Shown: positions 18,859 through 28,581, numbered from the stretch's first letter. The stretch: 64,000 bases of DNA from Microbulbifer aggregans (GCF_001750105.1 NZ_CP014143.1:744001-808000), one strand, 5' to 3'. Program-made: numbers and translations. The notes: generated by a model from the sequence alone, not told the origin.

Positions 18859-19503
18859 TCAGGCGCGGCCGTCCCAGGCGGCAAAATTTTTCAATAGCTG
18901 CAGGCCAGCATCGGCACTCTTTTCCGGATGGAACTGGGTCGCAAACACATTCTCGCGTGCGACGGCGGCAGCCAGGGAAACGCCGTACTCGGTCTCTCCC
19001 GCAAGCGCGACATTGCCCTCAGCCGGCACGTAATAGCTGTGTACAAAGTAAAAGCGGCTGCCGTCGGCAATATCTTTCCACAGCGGATGGGCGCGCTTCT
19101 GCCACACCTGGTTCCAGCCCATGTGAGGCACCTTTAGACGCTCGCCGTCACTTTTCAGATCACTGCCAAAAAACTTCACCGGCTCGGGGAAAAGCCCCAG
19201 GCAATCGACGCCATCATTCTCCTCGCTGTGGCGCATCATGATCTGCATCCCCACGCAGATTCCGAGGACCGGCAGGGCGGCATCGATCGCATCGCGCAAC
19301 ACCGGCCCGAAGCCCGCCTCAGAGAAACCGGCCATGCAATCGCGAATAGCACCCACGCCAGGCACCAGCAAACGATCGGCGCCGGCGGCCTGATCCGGGT
19401 TGGTTGCCAGTACCACCTCATCATCCGGAGCCACTTTCTGCAGAGCACTGGCAACCGAGTGCAGATTGCCCATGCCGTAGTCGAGTACCGCAATGCGCTG
19501 CAT
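18859..19503 (-). CDS. hisH: Imidazole glycerol phosphate synthase, glutaminase subunit HisH
   Basis: 214 residues. Class I glutamine amidotransferase: DYGMGNLHSVASAL at the N-terminus, oxyanion-strand LVPGVGAI, nucleophile Cys in LGICVGMQIM, and catalytic His and Glu in TQFHPEKS. It supplies ammonia to HisF. GGGAG lies before the start, only 3 bases after the hisB stop, so the two are tightly coupled. Confidence 0.98.
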   Translation of the reverse strand: MQRIAVLDYGMGNLHSVASALQKVAPDDEVVLATNPDQAAGADRLLVPGVGAIRDCMAGFSEAGFGPVLRDAIDAALPVLGICVGMQIMMRHSEENDGVDCLGLFPEPVKFFGSDLKSDGERLKVPHMGWNQVWQKRAHPLWKDIADGSRFYFVHSYYVPAEGNVALAGETEYGVSLAAAVARENVFATQFHPEKSADAGLQLLKNFAAWDGRA

Positions 19504-19506
19504 GAC

Positions 19507-20094
19507 TCAGAGCACTCCCTTGGTGGACGGCATGGTGCCGGCCATCCGCGGATCAGGGGTCAACGCCATACGCAGGGCGCGGCCGAAGGCCTTGAACACG
19601 GTCTCCACCTGATGGTGGGCATTGTGACCCTTCAGGCAGTCGATATGCAGGGTCACTAGGGCGTGATTGACGAAGCCCTGAAAGAATTCGTAGAAGAGTT
19701 CAGTATCGAAGTTGCCGATACGCTTCTGGGTGAACGGCACATCCATCACCAGCCCGGGGCGGCCGGAGAAGTCGACAACGACTCGGGACAGCGCTTCATC
19801 CAGCGGCACATAGCTGTGGCCGTAGCGGGTCATGCCCTTCTTGTCTCCCGCCGCCTGCGCGATGGCCTTGCCCAGGGTAATGCCAATGTCTTCCACCGTG
19901 TGGTGATCATCGATATGCACATCGCCCTTGCAGGTGATGTCCAGGTCGATCATGCCGTGGCGGGCGATCTGATCCAGCATGTGCTCCAGGAAGGGGACGC
20001 CGGTGTCAAACTTGCCGCGTCCCTCGCCATCCAGGTTCAGGCTGACCTTGATCCGGGTTTCCAGGGTGTCGCGGTTGACGCTGGCCTTGCGCAT
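19507..20094 (-). CDS. hisB: Imidazoleglycerol-phosphate dehydratase HisB
   Basis: 195 residues. Monofunctional dehydratase without the phosphatase domain fused in enterobacteria. Metal-binding repeats are clear: [24 protein letters not shown], and in the second half [21 protein letters not shown]. First gene of the leftward hisBHAF operon, with AAGGA before the ATG and a promoter at about 20139-20167. Confidence 0.98.
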   Translation of the reverse strand: MRKASVNRDTLETRIKVSLNLDGEGRGKFDTGVPFLEHMLDQIARHGMIDLDITCKGDVHIDDHHTVEDIGITLGKAIAQAAGDKKGMTRYGHSYVPLDEALSRVVVDFSGRPGLVMDVPFTQKRIGNFDTELFYEFFQGFVNHALVTLHIDCLKGHNAHHQVETVFKAFGRALRMALTPDPRMAGTMPSTKGVL

Positions 20095-20138
20095 TGGGAG
20101 TCGTCCTTATTTCTGCTGCGATGAGACGGAAGGCGCGA

Positions 20139-20167
20139 ATTATAGGATCAAATGTCGCCGATGTACG
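20139..20167 (-). promoter_or_regulatory. Sigma70 promoter of hisBHAF
   Basis: On the minus strand a perfect TATAAT (20144-20139) is preceded at 17 bases by CGTACA (20167-20162, three of six -35 matches). Transcription would begin near 20132, giving a leader of about 38 bases. That is too short for a his attenuator, and no His-codon-rich leader is seen. Confidence 0.6.
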
Positions 20168-20222
20168 CAGATAGTGACAGATGAAACTTGATTCGTGGCT
20201 CCGGGCCCATATGATACGCACC

Positions 20223-20513
20223 ATGATCACTCAATTCCGCCAACAGAGCCGACTCTGGGCCAGCCTGGTTCTGCTGCTAGCAATGCTAGCGGCACAGCCG
20301 GTATTGGCGGAACACGTGCATTTCGTGGACACCTCCCACGAACTCTGCGACATCTGCTCGCACCAGATGCCCGCTGCCCCCGGCAGTGAGTACCAGGCTC
20401 TCGAAGCCGTCGGCAGCTATCTGTACGTCGCCCAGGGTGCCCCGGTACCCCGCGATAGTCAGCCCGAGCGCCAGAACGCCCGCGGTCCCCCCGCAACCCT
20501 GTCCCAGCACTGA
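20223..20513 (+). CDS. Small exported His/Cys protein before the zinc receptor
   Basis: 96 residues from ATG 20223; in-frame ATGs at 20211 and 20181 are alternatives. The signal peptide (SLVLLLAMLAAQPVLA) is followed by a mature start rich in possible metal ligands: EHVHF, then HELCDICSH with Cys42, Cys45 and His31, 33, 39, 47. The layout recalls DUF2946-type metal-associated small proteins, but I cannot assign a family firmly. It lies 84 bases before a receptor with zinc-type His-rich loops, so a periplasmic metal-handling role is inferred. Confidence 0.65.
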   Translation: MITQFRQQSRLWASLVLLLAMLAAQPVLAEHVHFVDTSHELCDICSHQMPAAPGSEYQALEAVGSYLYVAQGAPVPRDSQPERQNARGPPATLSQH

Positions 20514-20597
20514 TAACAACCCTTATCCGTATTTTCGGCGCCCCACCCCTGCGTGATCGCAGGCCATGGATTGCGCCCTGTGACAGGTATAAAAATC

Positions 20598-22772
20598 GTG
20601 AACAAGACCAGCAAACTCGCCCTGGCAATCGCCGGCGCCCTGACTGTACCCGCATCTGCAACATTTGCCGCCGGTGAGCGCCTGGAAGAGGTCAACGTCA
20701 CCGTTTCTCCGCTGGAGAAGCCCGTCGACGCCGTTGCGGCGCCAGTATCCGTCCTTTCTGGGGATGCACTGCGCGATGCCGCCTCCGCCACACTCGGCGA
20801 CACCCTGAAGAAGCAGCTCGGGGTGACGAATGCCTCGTTTGGCAGCGGCGTTGGCCTGCCGGTGATCCGCGGCCAGAGCGCCAACCGGGTCAAGATCCTC
20901 AGTGACAACCTCGATACTGCCGACGCCTCCAACACCAGCTCCGACCACGCGGCCTCCGTGGAGCCCTTGCTGGCCCAGCGCATCGAGATCCTGCGCGGCC
21001 CCGCCACCCTGCGTTACGGCAGCGGCGCCATCGGTGGTGTCGTGAACGTCATCGACGGCCGTATCCCCACAAAGGTGCCGGAGCAGGTCGAAGGTGCTGT
21101 GGAGATGCGCCACAACAGCGGTAACGACCAGGATGCCGGCGTGTTCCGCCTGAACGGTGGCGCCGGCCAGCTGGCCTGGTATGTCGACGGTGTCTACCGC
21201 GAGAATGACGATACCCGCATCCCGGGCCTGGCGGTCCTCGAGCACGAGGGCGAGCATGAAGAGGAGCATGCAGCCGAAGAACTCCCGGGTGAAGAGCACG
21301 AAGAGGAGTTCAACACCGACGGTTTTGTTGGCAACACCAATACCCGCGCCCACAGCTACAGCGGAGGTGCGTCCTGGATCGGCGAGCAGGGCTTTGTCGG
21401 CCTGTCCGTCAACCGCCTGGAGAACAACTATGGCATCCCGCTCGGTGCCCACGAGCACGCGCATGAAGAAGAGCACGAGGGAGAAGAGCTTGCCGGTGAA
21501 GAACACCTTGAAGAGGGCGAGGACAATGTGCGTATCGACCTGGCCCAGACCCGCTACGACCTGAAGGGCGAGCGCCGCCTCAACGACGAGTACTGGGACA
21601 AGATCAGCTTCCGCCTCGGCCACAACGACTACGAGCATGTCGAGATCGATGCGGGCGAGCCCGGCACCCGCTTCACCAACCAAGCCTGGGAGAGCCGTGT
21701 GGAAGTCACCCACGACGCCGGTGGCGAGTGGCGTGGCGCCTACGGTCTGCAGTTATCCGACATAGACTTCGCCGCCATCGGCGACGAGGCATTTATCCAG
21801 CCCAGCAATACCCGCTCCGCTGGTCTTTTCACCATGAAGGAGCGGGAGTGGGGTGCCTGGCACCTGGATATGGGTGCTCGGGCAGAGCGAGTCGAAGTGG
21901 ACCCGGAATTCGCGGAGAGCCGTGACTTTAACCTGCTGGGCCTCAGCTCGTCGCTGCAATACTTTCTCGCCGAGCACCAGCACGTCAGCGTAGGCCTCAC
22001 CGGAGCCGAGCGCGCGCCGGTGGCGGAAGAGCTGTTTGCGGACGGTGCCCATCTGGCCGAGGCGCGTTATATCGAGGGCGATGCCGATCTCGATAAAGAG
22101 CAATCCTTCAACCTGGAGCTGGGTTACCACCACCACAATGAGGAGGCCAGCGGCTGGCACGCGGCACGCTTCGAGGCCAACCTGTTCTACAACCGCGTGG
22201 CGGACTACATCTACGCCGCCAACACCGGTGAGGAGAACCTGGAGGCCGAGCTGCCCGTTTACGCCTATACCAACCGCGATGCGGTGTTCTACGGCGCTGA
22301 GGCCTCCGTGCGCTTCCCGTTCGCCGGCGGTCACTACGTGGAACTGTTCGGTGACAGCGTGCGTGCCAGCTTTAACAGCGATCTCGCCCTGCATCATGAG
22401 GAACACGAGGAAGTCGAGCACGCCCATGAGGAAGGCGAGGGCCGCGAGTACAGCCGCGACGTGCCGCGCATGCCGCCGCTGCGGGTTGGCCTGGCCTTCG
22501 GGGGCGACTACGACCAGTGGAACTGGGAGTTACGCACCACCAAAGCCTCTGAGCAAGAGCGCGCCGGCGCTTTCGAGGAGGCGACCGACGGCTACACCCG
22601 CATGGACCTGACGGCACGTTATAACGTGAAATTCGGTGCCACTGACGCCGTCCTCTTTGCCAGTGGCCGCAACCTGCTGGATGAAGAGATCCGCAACTCC
22701 ACCTCCCTGCTGCGCGACTTCGCGCCGGAGATGGGCCGCAGCGTCGAAGCCGGCGTCCGCTTCCTGTTCTGA
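20598..22772 (+). CDS. ZnuD-like TonB-dependent receptor (probable zinc import)
   Basis: About 724 residues from GTG 20598, which starts a clean signal peptide (MNKTSKLALAIAGALTVPASATFA). A GTG at 20553 would add 15 residues. The TonB-box-like EEVNVTVSPLEK, plug (GLPVIRGQSANRVKIL, VEPLLAQRIEILRGPATLRYGSGAIGGVVNV) and barrel ending in FLF are complete. Three extracellular-type loops are dense in His and Glu: at about 21241-21310, 21453-21520 and 22393-22440. ZnuD and related receptors bind Zn through such loops. Zur control is expected, but I could not find a clear Zur box. A strong terminator follows. Confidence 0.9.
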   Translation: MNKTSKLALAIAGALTVPASATFAAGERLEEVNVTVSPLEKPVDAVAAPVSVLSGDALRDAASATLGDTLKKQLGVTNASFGSGVGLPVIRGQSANRVKILSDNLDTADASNTSSDHAASVEPLLAQRIEILRGPATLRYGSGAIGGVVNVIDGRIPTKVPEQVEGAVEMRHNSGNDQDAGVFRLNGGAGQLAWYVDGVYRENDDTRIPGLAVLEHEGEHEEEHAAEELPGEEHEEEFNTDGFVGNTNTRAHSYSGGASWIGEQGFVGLSVNRLENNYGIPLGAHEHAHEEEHEGEELAGEEHLEEGEDNVRIDLAQTRYDLKGERRLNDEYWDKISFRLGHNDYEHVEIDAGEPGTRFTNQAWESRVEVTHDAGGEWRGAYGLQLSDIDFAAIGDEAFIQPSNTRSAGLFTMKEREWGAWHLDMGARAERVEVDPEFAESRDFNLLGLSSSLQYFLAEHQHVSVGLTGAERAPVAEELFADGAHLAEARYIEGDADLDKEQSFNLELGYHHHNEEASGWHAARFEANLFYNRVADYIYAANTGEENLEAELPVYAYTNRDAVFYGAEASVRFPFAGGHYVELFGDSVRASFNSDLALHHEEHEEVEHAHEEGEGREYSRDVPRMPPLRVGLAFGGDYDQWNWELRTTKASEQERAGAFEEATDGYTRMDLTARYNVKFGATDAVLFASGRNLLDEEIRNSTSLLRDFAPEMGRSVEAGVRFLF

Positions 22773-22797
22773 TCTGGAAAACTTTTTCCTCTCTGAC

Positions 22798-22830
22798 ACC
22801 CCCGTGTATCGGCACGGGGGTCCTTTCTCC
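22798..22830 (+). terminator. Rho-independent terminator after ZnuD-like receptor
   Basis: Nine-base stem ACCCCCGTG/CACGGGGGT with a 6-base loop, followed by CCTTTCTCC. Confidence 0.8.
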
Positions 22831-22985
22831 TACAATACCCTCGAAATTACACCGATAATTGCGACCTTCGCCGCTACTGTGTGGGAACGCCCGCCTCCGA
22901 TCGGCGTCTGAATAAGCAGATAGATCGTCGCAAACCGGCGCTCTGCGCCGCTGACCATTAAAAACACAGAAGGATTTGCTGCTTC

Positions 22986-25037
22986 ATGGCCTGGATAAAG
23001 CGCACTTTTGTCGCCCTGCTCATCGTTTTTCTGCTCTTGGCCGGCGCCGCTGCCTGGCTATTGATGGGCATCGACGTCAATCGCTACAAACCACAACTGG
23101 AACAGCTGGCAGCCAAGCAGGGTATCGCCCTGCGCCTGGATGGCGATATCGGCTGGCAGATCTGGCCCAATATCGCCCTCGAGCTGGAGGGTGTGAAACT
23201 CGCTCCACTGCCGCAACCAGACCAACCGCTGGTGCAGGCGGAGAAGGTCGCCGTCGGCGTGGCGCTGATGCCGCTGCTGCAAAAGCGCATCGAAGCCCAG
23301 GAAATCCTGCTGATGGCCCCGCAGATCGACCTGGTGGTTGATGAGGAGGGCCGCGGCAACTGGGAGTTGCTCACCGAGGCCATGGAAGCCCAGCGCGAGC
23401 AGCAGGCCGGCCAGCCCCCGCAACTGGAAGTGCCCACCGAACCCGCCGAGCCCGGCAGCCAGCAACTCAATCTGGCACTGGAAAAATTGCGGATCGAGGA
23501 TGGTCGCATCAGCTACCGTGATGCCTCGGCCGATAGCGAGTACCAGCTCAGTCAGCTAGCTGTCACTGCCGACAACCTGGTCCCCGGGGGAGAACCCGGC
23601 CAGGTACAGGCCACCGCCGAGGTGGTCGGCAGCGCCCTCAAGCAGCCGGTCAGCCTGAATATCGACAGCACCCTGGCACTGGACGAGGGCCTGAACGGCC
23701 TGCGCCTGCAGCCGCTGGAGCTTGTGGCCGGCAGCGGTGAAGCAGCCGCCAAAATCTACCTGCGCGGTAGCCTGCGCCGCTCCGCTGCCGATAAACCGTG
23801 GCAGATCCAGCTGACCCTCAACGCGGAAGCCCAGCCGCTGCGCCCCTGGCTGGCAGTCACCGGCAGTGAGCTCACCACCCAGAGTGGCGCCGCGCTGGAA
23901 AAATTCACCCTCGAAACCAACATCGAGGGCACGGATCGCAAACTGGATATGACTCCGCTGCAGCTGCAGCTGGACGATACCGTGTTCGCCGGCAGCGCCC
24001 AGCTGCGCAATGGCGACATGCCCGGCATCGACCTGACCCTGCGTGGCGGTGAGCTGGTGCTGGACGACTACCTGCCGCCACCGGCACCGGAAGCAGAGGC
24101 CGAACAGGTAGAGCCGACCGAGCCGGCCCCGCCAACGCCGCTACCGCTGACCGCCATGCGCGGCTTCAATGCCAACCTGGACCTGTCGCTGGATCGCCTG
24201 CAGGCCGTCCAGGTCATCATGGATCGCCCCCAGTTGCAGCTGACCGTGGACAACGGGCTGTTCCAGCTGCAGAAACTCAGCGCCGATCTGTATGGTGGCC
24301 AACTGAATACCAACGGCCAGTTCAACGCCCGCGGCCAGTCCGCCGTAGCGCGCCTGAGTGGGGGTCTCGCCGATGTGGAGATTTCCAAAATCCAGGGTGC
24401 ACTGTTCCCCAGTGAACGCGTGCAGGTTTCCGGCAAAAGCAGTATTACCTGGTCCGGCCAGAGTGGCGGTGTGGACACCGCAGAACTGCAGAAGAACCTG
24501 CGCGCCGCCGTTCAGGTCTCCAGCGAACAGCTGTACCTGTCGCCATTCAACCTGGAAAAGGGCATGTGCCAGCTGGTGAGTTTCGTCGAGAAGACCACCC
24601 TGCCGGAGCGCCAGTGGGAAAACCGCACCCGCCTGCAGGACCTGCGCGTCAATATCCTGGTGGAGGGTGACAAAGTGAAGGTGCAGGAGGTTCTCGCAGG
24701 GGTGGAGAATATCGCCCTCACTGGCGACGGCACTGTCGACCTGGAACAGCAGGATTTCGATTTTGCTTTGGGGCTCTCCCTGGTGGGCGAAAAAACCTCG
24801 GCCGACGGCTGCTCGGTGCAGAACAGCCGCTGGCGCAACCGCCCGCTGCCGCTGCGCTGCAAAGACAAGTTTGACGAGGCCGGTGCCGGCAGCTGTAAAC
24901 CCGATAGCCGCCGTATCGACGATCTGATCCGCGACGAGCTGAAATACAAGGCGGAAAAGAAATACGGCGACAAGGTCAAGGAGAAGGTCGACGACCTCAA
25001 GGACAAGTTCAAGGGTCTGTTCAACCGCGGCGACTGA
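22986..25037 (+). CDS. AsmA-family protein
   Basis: 683 residues. One N-terminal transmembrane helix (TFVALLIVFLLLAGAAAWLLMG) anchors a large periplasmic part. The AsmA signature is clear at both ends: GIDVNRYKPQLEQLAAKQGIALRLDGDIGWQIWPNIALELEGVKLA near the start, and the C-terminal region with NLEKGMCQLVSFVE and DFDFALGLSLVG. AsmA-like proteins form bridge-like lipid-transfer tubes or affect outer-membrane assembly; this one is of AsmA size, shorter than TamB. The last ~90 residues are Lys/Asp-rich, probably coiled. It is not linked to a clear operon partner. Confidence 0.88.
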   Translation: MAWIKRTFVALLIVFLLLAGAAAWLLMGIDVNRYKPQLEQLAAKQGIALRLDGDIGWQIWPNIALELEGVKLAPLPQPDQPLVQAEKVAVGVALMPLLQKRIEAQEILLMAPQIDLVVDEEGRGNWELLTEAMEAQREQQAGQPPQLEVPTEPAEPGSQQLNLALEKLRIEDGRISYRDASADSEYQLSQLAVTADNLVPGGEPGQVQATAEVVGSALKQPVSLNIDSTLALDEGLNGLRLQPLELVAGSGEAAAKIYLRGSLRRSAADKPWQIQLTLNAEAQPLRPWLAVTGSELTTQSGAALEKFTLETNIEGTDRKLDMTPLQLQLDDTVFAGSAQLRNGDMPGIDLTLRGGELVLDDYLPPPAPEAEAEQVEPTEPAPPTPLPLTAMRGFNANLDLSLDRLQAVQVIMDRPQLQLTVDNGLFQLQKLSADLYGGQLNTNGQFNARGQSAVARLSGGLADVEISKIQGALFPSERVQVSGKSSITWSGQSGGVDTAELQKNLRAAVQVSSEQLYLSPFNLEKGMCQLVSFVEKTTLPERQWENRTRLQDLRVNILVEGDKVKVQEVLAGVENIALTGDGTVDLEQQDFDFALGLSLVGEKTSADGCSVQNSRWRNRPLPLRCKDKFDEAGAGSCKPDSRRIDDLIRDELKYKAEKKYGDKVKEKVDDLKDKFKGLFNRGD

Positions 25038-25052
25038 TCGCCTCAGACCAGC

Positions 25053-25082
25053 GAGCGGGCCCAGTGCAGTGTGGGCCCGCTC
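25053..25082 (+). terminator. Strong GC hairpin after asmA-like gene
   Basis: Eleven-base stem GAGCGGGCCCA/TGGGCCCGCTC with an 8-base loop, 15 bases after the stop. It is followed by TACTTC rather than a T run, so it may stall or protect the transcript rather than terminate it fully. Confidence 0.5.
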
Positions 25083-25197
25083 TACTTCAACCCCCTCAAG
25101 TCATCGCCCCCGGGCGAAGTCACCATCGAGTCACCGGTCACCGCTGCCCGTCTGATACACTCGCCCTCCCGGCAGTAACCCAGATCCCGCGCCACTT

Positions 25198-26310
25198 ATG
25201 TCCCCGAGAAAATTCCAGCAGGCCGTTCTCGACTGGTTCGACCAGCACGGCCGCAAGGACCTTCCCTGGCAACAGGACATCAATCCCTACCGGGTCTGGG
25301 TCTCAGAGATCATGCTGCAGCAGACCCAGGTCACTGCCGTGATTCCCTACTTCCAGCGCTTTATGGAGAGCTTCCCCACCCTTGAAGCGCTCGCTCAGGC
25401 ACCGCTGGACAGCGTACTGGCCCACTGGAGTGGACTCGGTTATTACGCTCGCGCGCGCAATCTGCACAAATGTGCGCAGCAGGTGGCTGAGGAACACGGC
25501 GGCGAGTTTCCGCGGGATGTGGAGGCGCTCACTGACCTGCCAGGCATCGGCCGCTCCACCGGCGGCGCCATCGCCAGTATCAGTATGGGAATCACTGCGC
25601 CGATCCTGGACGGCAACGTCAAGCGGGTGCTGTCCCGCTTCCGCGCCGTCGAAGGCTGGCCCGGCCAGACCCGCGTCGCAAACATGCTCTGGCGGCTGGC
25701 CGAGCAGTACACCCCCGAGGCCCGCTGTAACGACTACACCCAGGCCATGATGGATCTGGGCGCCACCGTCTGTACCCGCAGCCGGCCCCGCTGCGACGCC
25801 TGTCCACTGGCCAGCCACTGCGTCGCCCGGGCCCAGGGCAATCCCCAGGACTATCCGGGCAAGAAGCCGAAGAAAGACAAACCGGTGCGTATCACCACCA
25901 TGCTGTTGGTCGAGCACGACGGCAACCTCTACCTGGAACAGCGCCCGCCCAGTGGTATCTGGGGCGGCCTCTGGTGTCCACCGCAGCTGGAGGAGGACGA
26001 TGGCGGCGAGGCCAGTGCGCAGGAGTGGCTGGCGAGCCGCGACCTGCAAGCAACGGAACTGGCGGCTCTGCCGGCCATGCGCCATACCTTTACCCACTTC
26101 CACCTGGATATCACCCCGGTCTGGATCCAGCTTGCAGCACGACCGCGCCAGGTGGCAGAGGGCCGGGGGGACTGGTATAAACTGCGCCAACTCAACCGCC
26201 CGCGGGCGGCCCAGGAATTGGGGCTACCGGCCCCCATCGTCAAACTGGTCCACCAGCTGGAGGCCCACCGGGCCCCGCTGTTGGCAGTCCAGGATCCGTC
26301 CGGCGCCTAA
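25198..26310 (+). CDS. mutY: A/G-specific adenine glycosylase MutY
   Basis: 370 residues. It removes adenine mispaired with 8-oxoguanine. The N-terminal HhH-GPD domain has catalytic Glu37 in [10 protein letters not shown], the hairpin [15 protein letters not shown], and catalytic Asp near 138 in [12 protein letters not shown]. The four-Cys 4Fe-4S loop is C-x6-C-x2-C-x5-C ([17 protein letters not shown]). The C-terminal NUDIX-like 8-oxoG recognition domain is present ([22 protein letters not shown]). It is followed after 14 bases by yggX, the usual partner. Confidence 0.97.
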   Translation: MSPRKFQQAVLDWFDQHGRKDLPWQQDINPYRVWVSEIMLQQTQVTAVIPYFQRFMESFPTLEALAQAPLDSVLAHWSGLGYYARARNLHKCAQQVAEEHGGEFPRDVEALTDLPGIGRSTGGAIASISMGITAPILDGNVKRVLSRFRAVEGWPGQTRVANMLWRLAEQYTPEARCNDYTQAMMDLGATVCTRSRPRCDACPLASHCVARAQGNPQDYPGKKPKKDKPVRITTMLLVEHDGNLYLEQRPPSGIWGGLWCPPQLEEDDGGEASAQEWLASRDLQATELAALPAMRHTFTHFHLDITPVWIQLAARPRQVAEGRGDWYKLRQLNRPRAAQELGLPAPIVKLVHQLEAHRAPLLAVQDPSGA

Positions 26311-26324
26311 CCGAGGAGAGACTC

Positions 26325-26606
26325 ATGTCTAGAACCGTATTCTGTCGCAAGTACAAACAGGAAATGGAAGGCCTGGAAGCACCGCCCTTCCCCGGCCCCA
26401 AGGGGCAGGACATTTTCGACAACGTCTCCAAGCAGGCGTGGGCGGAGTGGATGTCACACCAGACCATGCTGATCAACGAAAAGCGCCTCAACATGATGGA
26501 GCCCTCCTCCCGCACCTACCTCAGCGAGCAGATGCAAAAGTTCCTGAGCGGCGAAAGCTACGACGAAGCCGAGGGTTACGTGCCACCCGAGGACAAAAAC
26601 GACTAA
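26325..26606 (+). CDS. yggX: Oxidative-damage protection / Fe(II)-trafficking protein YggX
   Basis: 93 residues. Full match to the small YggX fold: [52 protein letters not shown], and [10 protein letters not shown]. The conserved Cys7 is present. It protects Fe-S proteins such as MutY against oxidation. GAGGAGAG precedes the start, and the gene forms an operon with mutY. Confidence 0.96.
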   Translation: MSRTVFCRKYKQEMEGLEAPPFPGPKGQDIFDNVSKQAWAEWMSHQTMLINEKRLNMMEPSSRTYLSEQMQKFLSGESYDEAEGYVPPEDKND

Positions 26607-26652
26607 ATAGTAAGCGCTCACTCACAGCAAAAACTATTTATCAATCAAGGGC

Positions 26653-26681
26653 TTGACTCGGCCCCGGGGAGCAGGTTTAAT
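26653..26681 (+). promoter_or_regulatory. Promoter of tRNA-Phe
   Basis: TTGACT (26653-26658), a 17-base spacer, and TTTAAT (26676-26681). A GC-rich discriminator (ACGCGCCTCGC) follows, as expected for a stringently controlled stable-RNA promoter. Confidence 0.75.
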
Positions 26682-26720
26682 ACGCGCCTCGCTACCGGGG
26701 ACACCCCGGAAAACAGCGAA

Positions 26721-26796
26721 GCCCGGATAGCTCAGTTGGTAGAGCAGGGGATTGAAAATCCCCGTGTCGGTGGTTCGATTCCGCCTCCGGGCACCA
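26721..26796 (+). tRNA. tRNA-Phe (anticodon GAA)
   Basis: 76 bases with encoded CCA. The acceptor GCCCGGA pairs with TCCGGGC. The D-arm is GCTCAGTTGGTAGAGC, the anticodon stem GGGGA/TCCCC with loop TTGAAAA places GAA at 26754-26756, and the T-arm carries GGTTCGATTCC. Its 3' 18 bases are repeated at 32175-32192, so it is the integration target of the downstream island. Confidence 0.98.
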
Positions 26797-26797
26797 T
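26780..26797 (+). repeat. attL: 3' end of tRNA-Phe, left repeat of island 1
   Basis: The 18 bases TCCGCCTCCGGGCACCAT (T-arm end, acceptor strand, CCA and one more base) are identical to 32175-32192. The integrase starts 95 bases further on. This is the classical arrangement for tRNA-targeting islands. Confidence 0.88.
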
Positions 26798-26806
26798 ACC
26801 CTTTAG

Positions 26807-26829
26807 GCCCCGCTTCATGCGGGGCTTTT
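26807..26829 (+). terminator. Rho-independent terminator after tRNA-Phe
   Basis: Stem GCCCCGC/GCGGGGC, loop TTCAT, then TTTT. It lies inside the left end of the island, so the element itself supplies transcription termination for the tRNA. Confidence 0.85.
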
Positions 26830-26891
26830 CCGTTTCAGCAGGTTGATCGTCACCCACATGTCACACGTGTGGCACACAGGACGACACCACC

Positions 26892-28487
26892 ATGTACCTG
26901 CTGAAGCGCGGACGCCACTTCTATTTCAACTGCCGAGCCGGTAAAAAGCACCTCCGACTATCCTTGAAGACGATGGACCAAAGAACAGCTCAAGAGCGAG
27001 CTGCGCGTCTATATATCTGCGTATCGAGAGGCCTACGCCGAAACATGAACTACAGCGATATAAAGCGGCAAGCCGCTCTTGAAGCTGAACAAATGCATGA
27101 GGAGTGGCTGCTAGAACACTTCAGCGGAGCGCCTCTTTCGGATGCTGAGCTGGCCCAAGAGGACACCAATGAAGAGGCAGATCTCGACTACATACGCGAA
27201 GCGCTCATAACAGGCTCGACCACCCCTGACGAACTGAAAGATCTCCTAGCCGCGATGCTCTTTTATCATAAGCGACGGCGCACTTTCGATGAGTGGCGAT
27301 CCCAGGAGCTACTAGAGCAGTCCGCTATCAGACTCCCCGCTGAGGCCTCATTGCACCAACCCACCCGAGGGGGCGGCTCACGGAAGAAAACCGGAACCTT
27401 CATGGAGAAATTCGATGAATACCTGGGTGATCAAAAGGCTAGATTTCCCAATCGAACTGATGCCACAGTCAAAGAGTATCGTGACGCCATTGAAGAATTG
27501 CGCTTTGTTCTAGGTGACACAGAAATAGCCAAGGTAGAGCACGAGGATGCACGACGATATCGCGATACGATCAAACAATTCCCCAAGCACCGCAACAAGG
27601 GCCGCTTCAAAAGCCTCACGGCCGATGAGCTAACAGCTCTAGAACTCCCTGAAAGCGAAACCCTCAAAGCGAAAACTGTCAATGACAGGCTGGCCAAGCT
27701 GTCTAGCTATTTCAAGTGGCTTGGACAGAACGGTTATACAGACATCAACCCATTTGAAGGGCTCAGTTTGAAGGCTGAGACACAGTCCTATCAGGCCTAC
27801 AGCATTGAGGATCTGAGCGAGATATTCTCCAGCTCCTTGTACCGGTACGACGAAAAATGGGCCCAGCGCTGGGGTAAGAAATCTCACTGGTGGCTAATCC
27901 TTCTCGGCCTATTCACGGGCGCCAGAGTAGGAGAGTTAGCGCAACTAACAGTGAGTGACATTCGGCGTACTGGCGAAGGCATATGGTTCATATCTATCAA
28001 TGACGAAGAAGAGTCTGGAAAGCGAGTCAAAACATCTGCAGGCGTTCGCGAAGTCCCCATCCACCCCCAGCTTATAGAACTGGGGTTCACTGAATATGTG
28101 GAAGAGTTACGAAACACTGGTAGCAAGAGCAGCCGCCTTTTGCCCGGAATTAGGAAGGGAATCAGAAAGCCTGGAGATCAAGCATCTAAGTGGTACAACG
28201 AGGGATACAGGGACAAAGGCCACCTACCAGAGCGATTCCAAAAAGAAAGGAAAGTGTTTCACTCCTTCCGGCATACCTTCATTCAAGAAGCAATTCGAAA
28301 TGACGCAGATATTGCCAAGCTACAACAAATGGTAGGGCACGAACAAGCTGTCCTGAAAGAAACAAAAACCTATAGTGGACGGGGCTTTACGGTCGAATCA
28401 TTGAATCAAGAGATTATCAAAGTTGAGTATACCGGCTTGAATCTACGCCACTTAAAAGGAGGCTATGAAAAACTGCCCAAACCTTAG
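26892..28487 (+). CDS. Tyrosine integrase of island 1 (DUF6538-type N-terminus)
   Basis: 531 residues. The N-terminus (MYLLKRGRHFYFNCRAGKKHLRLSLKT) matches the DUF6538-type start of many phage/island integrases. A SAM-like core-binding domain lies at about 165-300. The catalytic domain has Arg in TGARVGELAQL (about 345), HSFRHTF with His and Arg (about 457), GHEQ, and the nucleophile Tyr in KTYSGRGF (about 493). All catalytic residues are present, so it is probably active. It lies next to the tRNA-Phe attL, as expected for the integrase that made this insertion. Confidence 0.92.
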   Translation: MYLLKRGRHFYFNCRAGKKHLRLSLKTMDQRTAQERAARLYICVSRGLRRNMNYSDIKRQAALEAEQMHEEWLLEHFSGAPLSDAELAQEDTNEEADLDYIREALITGSTTPDELKDLLAAMLFYHKRRRTFDEWRSQELLEQSAIRLPAEASLHQPTRGGGSRKKTGTFMEKFDEYLGDQKARFPNRTDATVKEYRDAIEELRFVLGDTEIAKVEHEDARRYRDTIKQFPKHRNKGRFKSLTADELTALELPESETLKAKTVNDRLAKLSSYFKWLGQNGYTDINPFEGLSLKAETQSYQAYSIEDLSEIFSSSLYRYDEKWAQRWGKKSHWWLILLGLFTGARVGELAQLTVSDIRRTGEGIWFISINDEEESGKRVKTSAGVREVPIHPQLIELGFTEYVEELRNTGSKSSRLLPGIRKGIRKPGDQASKWYNEGYRDKGHLPERFQKERKVFHSFRHTFIQEAIRNDADIAKLQQMVGHEQAVLKETKTYSGRGFTVESLNQEIIKVEYTGLNLRHLKGGYEKLPKP

Positions 28488-28566
28488 ATCAAACCTGAAA
28501 AGTCGAGGGAAATATTTTGAGACAAACATCTAGAACAGAGCTTGATACAAGCCCTCATGATCCGCT

Positions 28567-28581
28567 CCCCCCTATGGGGGG
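28567..28581. other. C6-TAT-G6 hairpin after integrase
   Basis: CCCCCC-TAT-GGGGGG, a very tight perfect inverted repeat about 80 bases after the integrase stop, followed by TTAACC. It may terminate transcription between the convergent integrase and the leftward membrane-protein gene. There is no T run. Confidence 0.4.

Noticed and set aside
20523..21713. 396-codon frame opposite the zinc receptor
   Set aside because: A shadow of the receptor; the receptor has full plug and barrel features.
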